The notes: generated by a model from the sequence alone, not told the origin. Numbered from the stretch's first letter, positions 44,031 through 54,558 are shown. The stretch is 64,000 nt of DNA from Sulfuricaulis sp040901545 (GCF_040901545.1 NZ_JBBDYL010000043.1:1-64000); one strand, 5' to 3'. A program made the numbers and translations.

Positions 44031-44639
44031 TTGCTGGAAGCAATTGATATAGAGTGCACGCGCGGCGATCGGCCGCTGTTCCGCCACCTTTGCTTTCGTC
44101 TCAATCCGGGCGAGCTCATCCACGTCACCGGTGTCAACGGCAGCGGCAAAACCACGCTGTTGCGTACGCTTTGCGGATTGACGCGAGCCTCGGCGGGCGA
44201 AGTGCAATGGAACGGCTCATCCATTCACAATCTGGGAGATGATTACCGCAGCCAACTGGCCTTCGTTGGCCACAGCAACGGCATCCAGGGTGAACTCACA
44301 TCGGTGGAAAACCTGCGTGCCGCTGCCTGCCTTTGCACCATGCACGCGGTGCCCATCGAACAAACATTGGAGCGCGTCGGCCTCGCACCTTACCGGCATT
44401 TCCCGTCGAAAATTCTCTCACAGGGCCAGAAGCGCCGCCTGGCGCTGGCACGTTTGGTCATACTGCAAAAACCATTGTGGATTCTGGACGAACCGCTGAG
44501 CGCCCTCGATATTGATTCAGTCACCCTGATTACCGGATTCCTGATCGAACACCTTGCCCGAAGCGGAATGGTTATCATGACTTCTCATCAGGAAATCAAT
44601 GTGGCCGCGAAAACCGTGCTCCGGATCGAGATAGCATAA
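44031..44639 (+). CDS. ccmA: Haem exporter ATPase CcmA
   Basis: A 202-residue ABC ATPase of the CcmABCD complex that releases holo-CcmE. Walker A VNGSGKTTLLRTL, the signature region LSQGQKRRLALARL and Walker B LWILDEPLSALD are complete. The TTG start at 44031 follows GGAGG by five bases. First gene of the ccmABCDEG operon, 45 bp after tRNA-Arg. Confidence 0.96.
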   Translation: MLEAIDIECTRGDRPLFRHLCFRLNPGELIHVTGVNGSGKTTLLRTLCGLTRASAGEVQWNGSSIHNLGDDYRSQLAFVGHSNGIQGELTSVENLRAAACLCTMHAVPIEQTLERVGLAPYRHFPSKILSQGQKRRLALARLVILQKPLWILDEPLSALDIDSVTLITGFLIEHLARSGMVIMTSHQEINVAAKTVLRIEIA

Positions 44640-44640
44640 C

Positions 44641-45318
44641 GTGCCCAAGCTCCTCAAAGCCGTCGGCTGCCTGCTGCATCGTGATCTGACGGTCGCGTTA
44701 CGTCGAAGCACGGATATCCTCACTCCGCTTATCTTCTTTGTCATCGTGGTGAGCCTGTTTCCCCTCGGTCTGGGCCCGGAACCCTCGGTGCTGAAAACCA
44801 TCGCGCCGGGCGTGATCTGGGTGGCCGCGCTCCTCGCCACGATGCTCTCGCTCAATCGCCTGTTCGCCAACGATCACGCGGACGGCACGCTCGAACAAAT
44901 GGCTTTGTCGCCGCATCCCCTGACGGTATTAGTGCTGACCAAAGTCACGGCGCATTGGATGCTGACGGGACTTCCGCTGGTGCTGATATCTCCGCTTCTG
45001 GCGATTCAGATGTTTCTGCCGGAGTCGGCAATCGGAACGCTTACCCTTTCGCTGCTGCTCGGCACTCCGGTATTGAGTTTGCTTGGAGCCGTCGGCGCCG
45101 CGCTGACACTGGGCTTGCGCGGCGGCGGCGTGCTGGTTTCGCTGTTGGTGCTGCCATTGTATACTCCGGTTCTGATTTTTGGCGCCGGTGCGGTCGCGGG
45201 TGTCATTGCCGGCACCGACGTCGAAGCGCATTTTTCATTATTGGGAGCCTTTCTCGCGTTGGCCCTCGCGTTTGCTCCCTGGGCGGCAGCCGCCGCGTTA
45301 CGCGTATCCCTGGACTGA
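44641..45318 (+). CDS. ccmB: Haem exporter membrane subunit CcmB
   Basis: A 225-residue inner-membrane protein with six predicted helices and the CcmB signature HADGTLEQMALSPHPL plus LLGTPVLSLLGAVGAALTLGLRGGG. It begins at GTG one base after ccmA and ends 3 bp before ccmC. It forms the permease of the CcmAB transporter. Confidence 0.95.
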   Translation: MPKLLKAVGCLLHRDLTVALRRSTDILTPLIFFVIVVSLFPLGLGPEPSVLKTIAPGVIWVAALLATMLSLNRLFANDHADGTLEQMALSPHPLTVLVLTKVTAHWMLTGLPLVLISPLLAIQMFLPESAIGTLTLSLLLGTPVLSLLGAVGAALTLGLRGGGVLVSLLVLPLYTPVLIFGAGAVAGVIAGTDVEAHFSLLGAFLALALAFAPWAAAAALRVSLD

Positions 45319-45321
45319 TGC

Positions 45322-46053
45322 ATGCAACACAAGTACGCCTCGCCGAAATTTTTCTACACGCTTGCCGGACAACTGACGCCATGGGCCGCGATGATTACCG
45401 CCCTGCTGCTGGTAACCGGCCTGTATCTGGCCTTGTTCGTCGCCCCCGCGGATTATCAACAAGGCGAGAGTTACCGCATCATGTTCATCCACGTTCCCGC
45501 CGCGTGGATGTCGATGTTCATATACATGATGATGGCCGGCGCCGGCGCCGTTGCGCTCGTGTGGAACGTCAAGCTGGCCGAAATATTCGCGAGCAATTGC
45601 GCGCCAATCGGCGCCTCCTTTACCTTGCTTACGCTGGCAACGGGATCGCTCTGGGGCAAACCGATGTGGGGCACCTGGTGGGCGTGGGACGCGCGCCTGA
45701 CTTCGGAACTTATCCTGTTTTTCCTGTATATCGGCTACATGGCGTTGCAGGCCAGCATCGACGACCCGCGGCGGGCGGCGCGCGCCGCCGCGATCCTCGC
45801 CCTGGTGGGCGTGGTCAACATTCCCGTCATCCACTTCTCGGTGGAGTGGTGGAACACGCTGCACCAGCCGGCCTCGGTTTCGAAAATCGGCGCACCCTCG
45901 ATACATCCAAGCATGCTCGCGCCGCTGCTGTTGATGTCCTTGGCCTTTACCTTTTATTTTTTCACGGTGGCGCTGATGCGGATGCGCAACGAAATCCTGG
46001 AGCGGGAGCGGCATACTACCTGGGTTGCTCGCGTACTCGATCCCGAATCATGA
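45322..46053 (+). CDS. ccmC: Haem handling protein CcmC
   Basis: A 243-residue inner-membrane haem-handling protein. The tryptophan-rich WWD motif is in WGTWWAWDARLTS, and the flanking periplasmic histidines are in FIHVPAAW and EWWNTLHQPAS. CcmC loads haem on to CcmE. The stop overlaps the ccmD start (ATGA). Confidence 0.96.
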   Translation: MQHKYASPKFFYTLAGQLTPWAAMITALLLVTGLYLALFVAPADYQQGESYRIMFIHVPAAWMSMFIYMMMAGAGAVALVWNVKLAEIFASNCAPIGASFTLLTLATGSLWGKPMWGTWWAWDARLTSELILFFLYIGYMALQASIDDPRRAARAAAILALVGVVNIPVIHFSVEWWNTLHQPASVSKIGAPSIHPSMLAPLLLMSLAFTFYFFTVALMRMRNEILERERHTTWVARVLDPES

Positions 46054-46220
46054 ATTGGTCGGAATTTTTTTCCATGGGCGGTTACGGGTTTTATGTTTGG
46101 ACTGCTTATGCATTCGCCGCCCTGATTTTGATCTTCAATCTTTATCTGCCGCTGCGACGCCGCAAATCGGTACACCGGTTGTTGCGTGAATTTTTTCGAA
46201 TCAAGGGACAAACCCGATGA
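46050..46220 (+). CDS. ccmD: CcmD
   Basis: A 56-residue protein: MNWSEFFSMGGYGFYVWTAY, one transmembrane helix and a basic tail, typical of CcmD, which stabilises the CcmABC-CcmE complex. ATG 46050 overlaps the ccmC stop, and its TGA overlaps the ccmE start. Confidence 0.93.
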   Translation: MNWSEFFSMGGYGFYVWTAYAFAALILIFNLYLPLRRRKSVHRLLREFFRIKGQTR

Positions 46221-46675
46221 AAACAAGACACAAGCGCCTGGCCATTATCGTAACCGGTGTCATCGGGCTGACCGTCGCCGGCCTTTTCGTATTAAACGCG
46301 TTTCGCAGCAACCTGGTGTTCTTTTATTCACCGACCGAGCTGCTGGAAGGCAAGGTGACCGTCGCCCCCGGAAAAACCATCCGCATCGGCGGCCTGGTCG
46401 AACAAGGCTCCGTACAGCGATCGCCCGATGGCCTGAAGGTCGATTTTGTCGTCACCGATCTCAATAAGAAGCTTCCGGTTCATTACGAAGGAATCCTGCC
46501 CGACCTGTTCCGCGAAGGGCAGGGTGTCGTGGCGCAGGGAAAAATGCTGGGCGATAACCGCTTTATTGCCAGCGAAGTATTGGCCAAACACGATGAGAAA
46601 TACATGCCGCCGGAAGCCGCGCAGGCGCTCAAAGGCGGCTCGTTCGCGCCAGGTGATGCAAAGAAAAACCCATGA
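46217..46675 (+). CDS. ccmE: Haem chaperone CcmE
   Basis: A 152-residue periplasmic haem chaperone anchored by one N-terminal helix. The OB-fold strand region SPTELLEGK and the haem-binding segment VLAKHDEKYMPPE with the covalent haem His and following Tyr are present. Overlaps ccmD and ccmG at its ends. Confidence 0.96.
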   Translation: MKTRHKRLAIIVTGVIGLTVAGLFVLNAFRSNLVFFYSPTELLEGKVTVAPGKTIRIGGLVEQGSVQRSPDGLKVDFVVTDLNKKLPVHYEGILPDLFREGQGVVAQGKMLGDNRFIASEVLAKHDEKYMPPEAAQALKGGSFAPGDAKKNP

Positions 46676-47196
46676 AGAAATACGCGGTCCCGCTCGTCAT
46701 GTTTGCCATCCTGGGCGCCCTGCTGGCCTATGGATTGAATCTCGACCCGCGCAAGATTCCCTCGCCCCTGATCGGCAAACCGTTGCCGGCGTTTTCGCTG
46801 CCCACCGTCGCCGACCCGGCGCGGCGGGTCAGCCGGGATGATTTGCTCGGGCGCGTTTACCTGCTCAATGTCTGGGCCTCGTGGTGCGCCGCTTGCCGGC
46901 AAGAACATCCGTTACTTAACGATTTGGCGCAACGTAAAGTCGTCCCCATCATCGGCCTGAACTACAAGGACAAGCGTGAAGATGCCGTGCGTTGGCTCGC
47001 GGAGCTGGGCGACCCGTATGAACTTAGCCTGGCGGACCTGGACGGAAGATTCGGGATTGATATCGGCGTCTACGGGGTACCGGAAACTTTCCTGATCGAT
47101 AAACAGGGCGTCATCCGCTACAAGCACATCGGCCCGATCTCCGCGGAAGCGCTCGATAAAAAAATTCTGCCGCTGATTAAAGAAATTTCCCTGTAA
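46672..47196 (+). CDS. ccmG: Thiol-disulfide oxidoreductase CcmG/DsbE
   Basis: A 174-residue membrane-tethered thioredoxin-like protein. Active site WASWCAACRQEHP; GVYGVPETFLID holds the cis-proline. It reduces the apocytochrome CXXCH or CcmH. Last gene of the rightward ccm operon; ccmF is not next to it but on the opposite strand. Confidence 0.95.
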   Translation: MKKYAVPLVMFAILGALLAYGLNLDPRKIPSPLIGKPLPAFSLPTVADPARRVSRDDLLGRVYLLNVWASWCAACRQEHPLLNDLAQRKVVPIIGLNYKDKREDAVRWLAELGDPYELSLADLDGRFGIDIGVYGVPETFLIDKQGVIRYKHIGPISAEALDKKILPLIKEISL

Positions 47197-47199
47197 TCC

Positions 47200-47215
47200 C
47201 CGCGCTTTCGCGCGG
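47200..47215. terminator. Weak hairpin between convergent ccm operons
   Basis: CCGCGC-tttc-GCGCGG directly after the ccmG stop. There is no T-tract, so a terminator role is only a guess. Confidence 0.3.
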
Positions 47216-47293
47216 CAAGATCAAATCAATTCGTCTTGCCTCGGTACCGCCGGTAATAATCGATAACCCGCGGAACGTACCACCGCGTCAAAG

Positions 47294-48172
47294 TTATTTT
47301 TCCCCCAATTTCTCGCGCGTCTTGTTGACGATGAGGCGCAAATGTTCGGCCTCTTGGCTGCCCGGCGGCATGGCAATCAGCAACCGTTCCCACTGGCCAA
47401 GCGCCTGCTTGTAGTCCCCATTCTGATAAGCCGCAAAACCCAGAAACCACATGGCATTCTGATTTTCCGGTTGGAGCTTTATCAGGTTACTGTAGAGCGT
47501 GAAAACCCGCCCGGTTGTATTTTGCGGATTCTGCCGGTAGATAAACGCGGCATATTCCGATACCAATTCCGGATTGTTCGGATCGAGCTTATAAGCACGA
47601 TCATAGGCCGAGTTGGCTCCATCCATATTGCCCATGACCGAAAACGCGCGGCCCAATTGGTGCCATCCGGCGGCATCGTTCGGTTGCCCGGCCAGGCGTT
47701 TCTCCAGCCGCGCAACCATTTCCAGCGCCATGGGCGGCACGGAAGGATTCGATTGTGTTTGCGGACGGTACAGATACGAAAGCGTATCCCGCTGGCCCAA
47801 GGCATAAAGCCCGGCGGAAGTCAGCGGCAACAATATACCCAGCGTCGCCAGGCCGACCGCCCATCCCCGGCGGGAATCCTGCTTGGTTTTTTTCCTTTTC
47901 TTCTTGCCACCCAGCGATTCCAGTTCGCGCAGGGCGCTGGAGAGTTGCGCTTCGAGGCGGCGGCGCTCGTCACCGACAACATTGGCGTCAATGTTGCGAT
48001 CGCCTTCCTCGATATCGAGTTCATTCAATTGCACCAGCAGCCGTTCCCGCAGTTGCTCCAATTGATCGCGCCGCTCGCCGTTGTCGTCCGCCATGGATCG
48101 TGCGAGCGGACGTGTCACGTACCAGACCGTGACCAATGCAATCAGCGCAGCAAAAACGTAGAACCAAGTCAT
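47294..48172 (-). CDS. ccmI: Cytochrome c biogenesis protein CcmI
   Basis: A 292-residue protein: two N-terminal transmembrane helices flanking a cytoplasmic coiled region (REQLRERLLVQLNELDIEEGDR), then a periplasmic TPR domain (AAGWHQLGRAFSVMGNMDGA). CcmI holds apocytochromes for the CcmFH ligase. Overlaps ccmH by 4 bp. Length is shorter than the roughly 400-residue CcmI of Pseudomonas, mainly in the C-terminal part. Confidence 0.9.
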   Translation of the reverse strand: MTWFYVFAALIALVTVWYVTRPLARSMADDNGERRDQLEQLRERLLVQLNELDIEEGDRNIDANVVGDERRRLEAQLSSALRELESLGGKKKRKKTKQDSRRGWAVGLATLGILLPLTSAGLYALGQRDTLSYLYRPQTQSNPSVPPMALEMVARLEKRLAGQPNDAAGWHQLGRAFSVMGNMDGANSAYDRAYKLDPNNPELVSEYAAFIYRQNPQNTTGRVFTLYSNLIKLQPENQNAMWFLGFAAYQNGDYKQALGQWERLLIAMPPGSQEAEHLRLIVNKTREKLGEK

Positions 48173-48618
48173 GTTTTGCCTTGGCGGCGGGCCGCGCGTA
48201 CCCGCTCGGCATCCTGCTTGGAAAGCGGTGGCGGCGGAGGCAGTGTCGGGCGTAATCGGCGTCGCAGAAACGCAAAACCGGACGCACCGACGACTATTAC
48301 CAGTATGACCGGCGCCAACCAGATCAACGTACCCGCCCCGCTTGTGCGCGGCTTCATCAGCACGTAATCCCCATAACGCTCGACAAAATAATTCATGATT
48401 TCGCCGCGCGTTTTCCCGGCCTTGATCTGTTCACGAATGATGGAGCGCATGTCCTGCGCCAGGTCGGCGTTGGATTCGGAAACCGGCTGGTTCTGGCAAA
48501 CGGTGCAACGCAGATCCTTGGCGATTTCGAGCATTTGCCGCTCGAGCGGGTCCTCCGAGACCTGCGCCGCCAATACCGGCATGGCCACGAAAAAAAACAG
48601 ATAAATCAGGAATCGCAT
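48169..48618 (-). CDS. ccmH: Cytochrome c thioreductase CcmH
   Basis: A 149-residue protein with a signal peptide, the LRCTVCQNQPVSESNADLAQDMR motif carrying the redox CXXC, and one C-terminal transmembrane helix. Part of the CcmFHI haem ligase. Begins 7 bp after ccmF. Confidence 0.95.
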   Translation of the reverse strand: MRFLIYLFFFVAMPVLAAQVSEDPLERQMLEIAKDLRCTVCQNQPVSESNADLAQDMRSIIREQIKAGKTRGEIMNYFVERYGDYVLMKPRTSGAGTLIWLAPVILVIVVGASGFAFLRRRLRPTLPPPPPLSKQDAERVRAARRQGKT

Positions 48619-48625
48619 CTTTTCT

Positions 48626-50626
<2,001 letters not shown>

Positions 50627-50936
50627 TTAAATTCAACTCCCGGGAGAAATTCAACGGAGGCAAGCTGTCATATCTTCGTCATCAATAAGAGTTATCAGGT
50701 TATCCTATAGCAGTGCATTCGTATAGAGTCGGGTGACACTTCCGGTACTGCTATGGTGATTTTGCCAGACTAGTAGGCTGGAAAACTTGATGGCCGTCAA
50801 TCTACTCACAGATTTTGTGCATAAGTTTGTGTGCAAATGACATGGAACGGCTCCGATGTGGTAGACGTACCGCGCGGCTGTCATATTGAATATTTTTTAA
50901 ACAAATCGGACGGGAAAATTACTAATAAAAAGGGAC
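50627..50936. other. Intergenic region ccmF / RDD gene
   Basis: 310 bp between divergent genes, AT-richer than the flanks. It must contain the promoters of ccmF (leftward) and the RDD gene (rightward). No gene, tRNA or convincing operator was seen. Confidence 0.4.
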
Positions 50937-51365
50937 ATGACGACCGATTTCCCACCCCCCGGGTTTTTGCGCCGCCTTGGCGCTATGGCCTACGATGGCC
51001 TGCTGTTGCTGGCCTTATTAATGATGCTCAGTTACCCCTACGTCTGGCTGACAGCTAGTGACAAGCCCGTCCTGTTCGTCAAAACGCTGTACCAGCTCTA
51101 TCTGCTCGCCATTTGTTTCTTATTCTACGCCGGCTTCTGGATCCGTGGCGGACAAACGCTCGGCATGCGCGCCTGGCGCCTGAAACTGGTCGCACAAAAC
51201 GGCGCTCCGATCGGTTGGGCCATCGCTGTTAAGCGCTTCGCTTTGGCGTGGATTTCCTTGCTCTGCCTCGGCCTGGGTTTCCTCTGGATACTCTTCAATC
51301 AGGACAAACTCGCCTGGCATGACCGGTGGTCGGGGACGAGGTTGATCTTGTTGCCAAGAACCTAA
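50937..51365 (+). CDS. RDD-domain membrane protein (intact copy)
   Basis: A 142-residue protein of the RDD family: three or four transmembrane helices with GFLRRLGAMAYDGLLLLALLM at the N-terminus (R-x-x-A-x-x-x-D) and GQTLGMRAWRLKLV before the last helices, ending HDRWSGTRLILLP. The function of these proteins is unsettled; some are ion antiporters. A clear AAAGGGA ribosome site precedes the ATG. Its 3' three quarters (51012-51339) recur at 53456-53783. Confidence 0.85.
   Translation: MTTDFPPPGFLRRLGAMAYDGLLLLALLMMLSYPYVWLTASDKPVLFVKTLYQLYLLAICFLFYAGFWIRGGQTLGMRAWRLKLVAQNGAPIGWAIAVKRFALAWISLLCLGLGFLWILFNQDKLAWHDRWSGTRLILLPRT
51012..51339 (+). repeat. 328-bp direct repeat, copy 1
   Basis: Appears identical base for base to 53456-53783, in the same orientation, 2444 bp apart. 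Together the two copies bracket the sulfite dehydrogenase pair. Confidence 0.9.
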
Positions 51366-51517
51366 GAAGACCGTCTAAACATCATTAACCTGTTGGTCAA
51401 TTTACCCTTGGCAACTTCGGATTGACAACATTACCCGGCGGTGATTACATGGTTTTGATGTCCGAAGTTAGAATGACAATTTAGCGTACTCATTCCGACT
51501 GATGCCGAGGAGGATGT

Positions 51518-52816
51518 ATGAGAAAGGAATTATTACCCGGACGGGTGCAAAAGGAAGTCACCTACCCCACGCCACCGGCAGCTCTAACCAACTCAAGTCG
51601 CCGGAAATTTCTTAAAGGCAGTTCGTTGTTCGCAATCTCAACAGCGGTCGGCGCGCACGTTCCTTTCGCGCGCTTTTTCCCAGATGGATTGATACCGGTT
51701 GCCCTGGCGCAGGGGGCGGTGGATTTCTCCGCCATCGGCAAGAACCATGAGCTGGTTGTCCTCGGCGACAAGCCTCTGGTCATGGAGACACCGGCGCATT
51801 TGCTCGATGACGACATCACGCCGATCGAGCAATTGTTCACCCGCAATAACGGCTTACCACCCGACCGGGCGTCGATAGATGTCGCCAATTGGACGCTGAC
51901 GATCGACGGCGAGTCAGTGATGAAGGAAGTAAAGTTTACGTTAGCGGAACTTAAGAACCGCTTCCGCATCGTGACGCAACATCTCTGGATCGAATGCGCC
52001 GGTAACGGCCGCGCCAGCTTCTACCCGCCGGCGAAGGGCAATCAGTGGACGTACGGCGGCGTCGGATTTCCAATGTGGACCGGTGTTCTGCTGCGCGATG
52101 TGCTCAAGACGGTGGATGTGAAGCAGGACGCCGTCTACTTCGCTTATTACAGCGCCGATGCGCATCTTTCCGGCGATACCAGCAAGCCCGTGATATCGCG
52201 CGGCGCGCCGATCACCAAGGCAAGGCAAGGAGACGTGATGCTGGCGTGGGCGGTCAACGGCGGGGACCTGCCGATATTGCATGGTTACCCGTTGCGCCTG
52301 GTGGTTGGCGGCTATCCGGGTTCGGTGTCCGGCAAGTGGTTACAGCGCATATCGATTCGCAACAAAGTCCACGATGGCCCGAAGATGGGAGGAACCGACT
52401 ACCGCGTAGCGTGCGAGCCGATCGCGCCCGGCGAGGAATCCAAGAACTACTGCATCCTCGAACAAATGCCGGTGAAATCACTGATTACGTTCCCGCGTTC
52501 GGGCATCCAGCATGAGTTCGGTCAGCCAATGACGGTGCGCGGTCAAGCGTGGACCGGACAGAAGCAGGTCCAGGAGGTTCATGTGTCGTACAACTTTGGA
52601 CAGACCTGGGTCGCCACGCAATTGAAATCAGCACGTAATCCGTCCGGCCCGCAACGCTTCTCAGCCGATCTGAAGTTTTCGCAGAAGGGCTATTACGAAA
52701 TCTGGGCGCGCGCTACCGACAATACCGGCAAGATGCAGCCGATGGTCACCCCCGGATGGAACGCCGGCGGATACGGCAGCAACGCCATGCACCGCATCGC
52801 GGTGCGCGTGGTGTGA
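51518..52816 (+). CDS. Sulfite dehydrogenase, molybdopterin subunit (SorA/SoxC-like)
   Basis: A 432-residue molybdenum enzyme of the sulfite oxidase family. The Tat motif SRRKFLKGSS near residue 28 directs folded export. The sulfite-oxidase domain has the Mo-ligand Cys in WIECAGNGRASF (about residue 160), GGVGFPMWTGVLLRDVL, HGYPLRLVVGGYPG and the C-terminal dimerisation domain (VRGQAWTGQKQVQEVHVSY ... WARATDNTG). It oxidises sulfite to sulfate, passing electrons to cytochrome c. It is closer in pattern to SoxC than to human SUOX, but no soxD-like dihaem partner or other sox gene is here. The stop overlaps the cytochrome start (GTGA), so a SorAB-type complex is likely. Confidence 0.85.
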   Translation: MRKELLPGRVQKEVTYPTPPAALTNSSRRKFLKGSSLFAISTAVGAHVPFARFFPDGLIPVALAQGAVDFSAIGKNHELVVLGDKPLVMETPAHLLDDDITPIEQLFTRNNGLPPDRASIDVANWTLTIDGESVMKEVKFTLAELKNRFRIVTQHLWIECAGNGRASFYPPAKGNQWTYGGVGFPMWTGVLLRDVLKTVDVKQDAVYFAYYSADAHLSGDTSKPVISRGAPITKARQGDVMLAWAVNGGDLPILHGYPLRLVVGGYPGSVSGKWLQRISIRNKVHDGPKMGGTDYRVACEPIAPGEESKNYCILEQMPVKSLITFPRSGIQHEFGQPMTVRGQAWTGQKQVQEVHVSYNFGQTWVATQLKSARNPSGPQRFSADLKFSQKGYYEIWARATDNTGKMQPMVTPGWNAGGYGSNAMHRIAVRVV

Positions 52817-53151
52817 GGGCTCGTTGGGCGGCGGCGTTGACCGCTGCCCTGATCGTGGTGCAAGTCGCCGCCGCGGACAAACCCGTGGACCCACAAACCG
52901 GGCTGGTAATCGACAATGGCTTCGCGATCGTCAAGCAGTTTTGCACTGCCTGCCACTCCGCGCGCCTCATTACGCAATCCGGCAAAACCCGCGCGGGTTG
53001 GATCGACTCAATCCGCTGGATGCAGAAAACCCAAGGGCTGTGGCCGCTTGAGCCATTTGAAAACGAGATCCTAGATTACCTGAGCACCCACTACGGTGTG
53101 CCACCGGCCGCCGCTCCTCTGCGACCGCCTGTGGCGCCGTTGTCACGTTAA
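52813..53151 (+). CDS. Monohaem cytochrome c partner of the sulfite dehydrogenase
   Basis: A 112-residue protein. GTG 52813 overlaps the upstream stop and begins a signal peptide (AALTAALIVVQVAAA, cut about residue 21). The mature part has one haem site, FCTACHSARL (C44-C47-H48), and a C-terminal methionine candidate (RWMQKTQGLWPL). An earlier in-frame ATG at 52756 lies inside the previous gene and would spoil the signal peptide. It should accept electrons from the Mo subunit and depends on the Ccm system encoded next door. Confidence 0.82.
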   Translation: MRARWAAALTAALIVVQVAAADKPVDPQTGLVIDNGFAIVKQFCTACHSARLITQSGKTRAGWIDSIRWMQKTQGLWPLEPFENEILDYLSTHYGVPPAAAPLRPPVAPLSR

Positions 53152-53318
53152 GCGCACCGACAACTTTGCGTTTTACGTTTAAGTACGACCGAATTGAACA
53201 ACGGTGGTTTGAGCCAACCTGGCGCTAACGGACACTTTTGAAGGTTGACAATTCCGGTTGGTGGTGTCGGATGGGAAAGCCGGGTCAGCTCACGGGCCCC
53301 ATTTCCCCGGAACGAAGA
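53152..53318. other. Gap after the cytochrome gene
   Basis: No gene, hairpin or repeat recognised. It leads into the accretion zone. Confidence 0.3.
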
Positions 53319-53456
53319 TTACCTACCTCCCACGGCAAAGAACAACGCGAACGAAACCAACAGGCCGTGCAGCAAAGCCGCCGCGATGGTACGGCGAATC
53401 GCAGCCGTGAGCGCGCGCGGCTGCGCGGCATAGCGCAGAAATAGGGTCAGGTCTTG
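53319..53456 (-). pseudogene. Possible C-terminal remnant of a membrane protein
   Basis: On the minus strand an open frame ends at TAA 53321-53319 and reads RALTAAIRRTIAAALLHG and then LLVSFALFFAVGGR, a plausible final amphipathic segment and transmembrane helix. Its upstream part is cut at the RDD repeat boundary (53456). The boundary sequence AGGGTCAGGTCTTGC resembles motifs I have seen next to RAYT-associated repeats. No family is recognised. Confidence 0.3.
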
Positions 53457-53783
53457 CCTTATTAATGATGCTCAGTTACCCCTACGTCTGGCTGACAGCT
53501 AGTGACAAGCCCGTCCTGTTCGTCAAAACGCTGTACCAGCTCTATCTGCTCGCCATTTGTTTCTTATTCTACGCCGGCTTCTGGATCCGTGGCGGACAAA
53601 CGCTCGGCATGCGCGCCTGGCGCCTGAAACTGGTCGCACAAAACGGCGCTCCGATCGGTTGGGCCATCGCTGTTAAGCGCTTCGCTTTGGCGTGGATTTC
53701 CTTGCTCTGCCTCGGCCTGGGTTTCCTCTGGATACTCTTCAATCAGGACAAACTCGCCTGGCATGACCGGTGGTCGGGGACGA
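53456..53783 (+). repeat. 328-bp direct repeat, copy 2
   Basis: Second copy of 51012-51339. The identity ends sharply inside the codon for Thr of HDRWSGT; after that the sequences diverge although the proteins remain similar. Confidence 0.9.
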
Positions 53784-53812
53784 AAATAATTTTATTGCCT
53801 AAAAACCAATAG
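53456..53812 (+). pseudogene. 5'-truncated RDD-domain gene (copy 2)
   Basis: An open frame from about 53465 encodes 115 residues equal to residues 28 to 134 of the intact RDD protein, then differs: its last residues are TKIILLPKNQ where the intact gene ends TRLILLPRT. Both tails are normal RDD endings, so the copy has a 3' end of its own. The first about 25 codons, including the R-x-x-A-x-x-x-D helix, are missing and no ribosome site precedes the first ATG. Probably not functional. Confidence 0.75.
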
Positions 53813-53850
53813 CTCCCCAAGTCCATATTATTTTAACTCTGGTTGGGGCT

Positions 53851-54114
53851 TTATTTTCCGTAATGGTATCGGCATGCCAAGATAAATATTTTTCCTTGGA
53901 CGACCTTGTAAACCAATCGGTGTTCTTCCGTTATACGACGCGACCAATAACCGGCCAATTCGTGCTTCAAGGGTTCGGGCTTGCCAATGCCATGGAAAGC
54001 ATCCTTCGCGATAGCCTCGATTAAACGGTTGAGACGCTTGTGGACCCTGGGGTCCTTGGCCTGCCACCAGAGATAATCTTCCCACGCCTCATCCGCCCAT
54101 ACGACCGGCTTCAT
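53851..54114 (-). CDS. yoeB: Toxin of a type II system, YoeB/Txe family
   Basis: An 87-residue ribosome-dependent mRNA interferase of the RelE superfamily. The start VVWADEAWEDYLWWQAKD, GKPEPLKHELAGYWSRRITEEHRLVYKV and the C-terminal CRYHYGK with catalytic His-Tyr are as in YoeB; the catalytic Glu and Arg residues in the middle are also present. Its start overlaps the antitoxin stop by 4 bp. Looks intact. It reads against the RDD remnant. Confidence 0.92.
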   Translation of the reverse strand: MKPVVWADEAWEDYLWWQAKDPRVHKRLNRLIEAIAKDAFHGIGKPEPLKHELAGYWSRRITEEHRLVYKVVQGKIFILACRYHYGK

Positions 54115-54362
54115 TTAATCAGTCGCCGTTTCTTCCCCTTTCCGCTTTCGATCTGCTTCAGCGCGTTCCTCAGGCGGCGTCGCATCGCCGGACTGCGCGC
54201 CAGATAGGCCGTCTCCTGCCACGATTCGTAATCCTCCATGGATACCAGTACGGCGGAGGCGCCTTTCTGGCGCGTGATGATGATGGGCGCGTGATCCTCG
54301 TTAACCTCGTCGATCGCCTTGGCGAGGTTATTGCGGATGGCAGTGTAAGTAAGCGTTTTCAT
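54111..54362 (-). CDS. yefM: Antitoxin of a type II system, YefM/Phd family
   Basis: An 83-residue antitoxin, starting MKTLTYTAIRNNLAKAIDEV, with IIITRQKGASAVLVSMEDYESWQETAYLARSP as in YefM. The N-terminal half binds DNA; the C-terminal tail (MRRRLRNALKQIESGKGKK) should wrap the toxin. I choose ATG 54362; a frame eight codons longer has no support. Usually autorepressed with the toxin; no operator was resolved. Confidence 0.92.
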   Translation of the reverse strand: MKTLTYTAIRNNLAKAIDEVNEDHAPIIITRQKGASAVLVSMEDYESWQETAYLARSPAMRRRLRNALKQIESGKGKKRRLIK

Positions 54363-54468
54363 GGAACTGGAACCTGTACAGATCATTGAACATACTTATC
54401 CTAGCACGGTTTTCAGCGCCTGCACAAACATCGTGTTTATACTTTGATCCTGACGCGGGAGAGATCCG

Positions 54469-54531
54469 GTGCGGATCATGTCCAACCGCGACAAACTCAC
54501 GTGGCATGACCGGTGGTTGGGGACAAGGTGA
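54469..54531 (+). pseudogene. 3' relic of a third RDD gene
   Basis: Translates as VRIMSNRDKLTWHDRWLGTR and then a stop. This aligns with the end of the intact RDD protein (WILFNQDKLAWHDRWSGTR). The DNA is similar but clearly older than the 328-bp repeat. It is the third RDD tail in 3.6 kb, all on the same strand. Confidence 0.6.
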
Positions 54532-54558
54532 GGCGTACCCGTTTCCACGGACACATGG

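Noticed and set aside
44955..46220. 421-codon frame overlapping ccmB, ccmC and ccmD
   Set aside because: It covers three recognised ccm genes in another frame; only its last 57 codons are the real ccmD.
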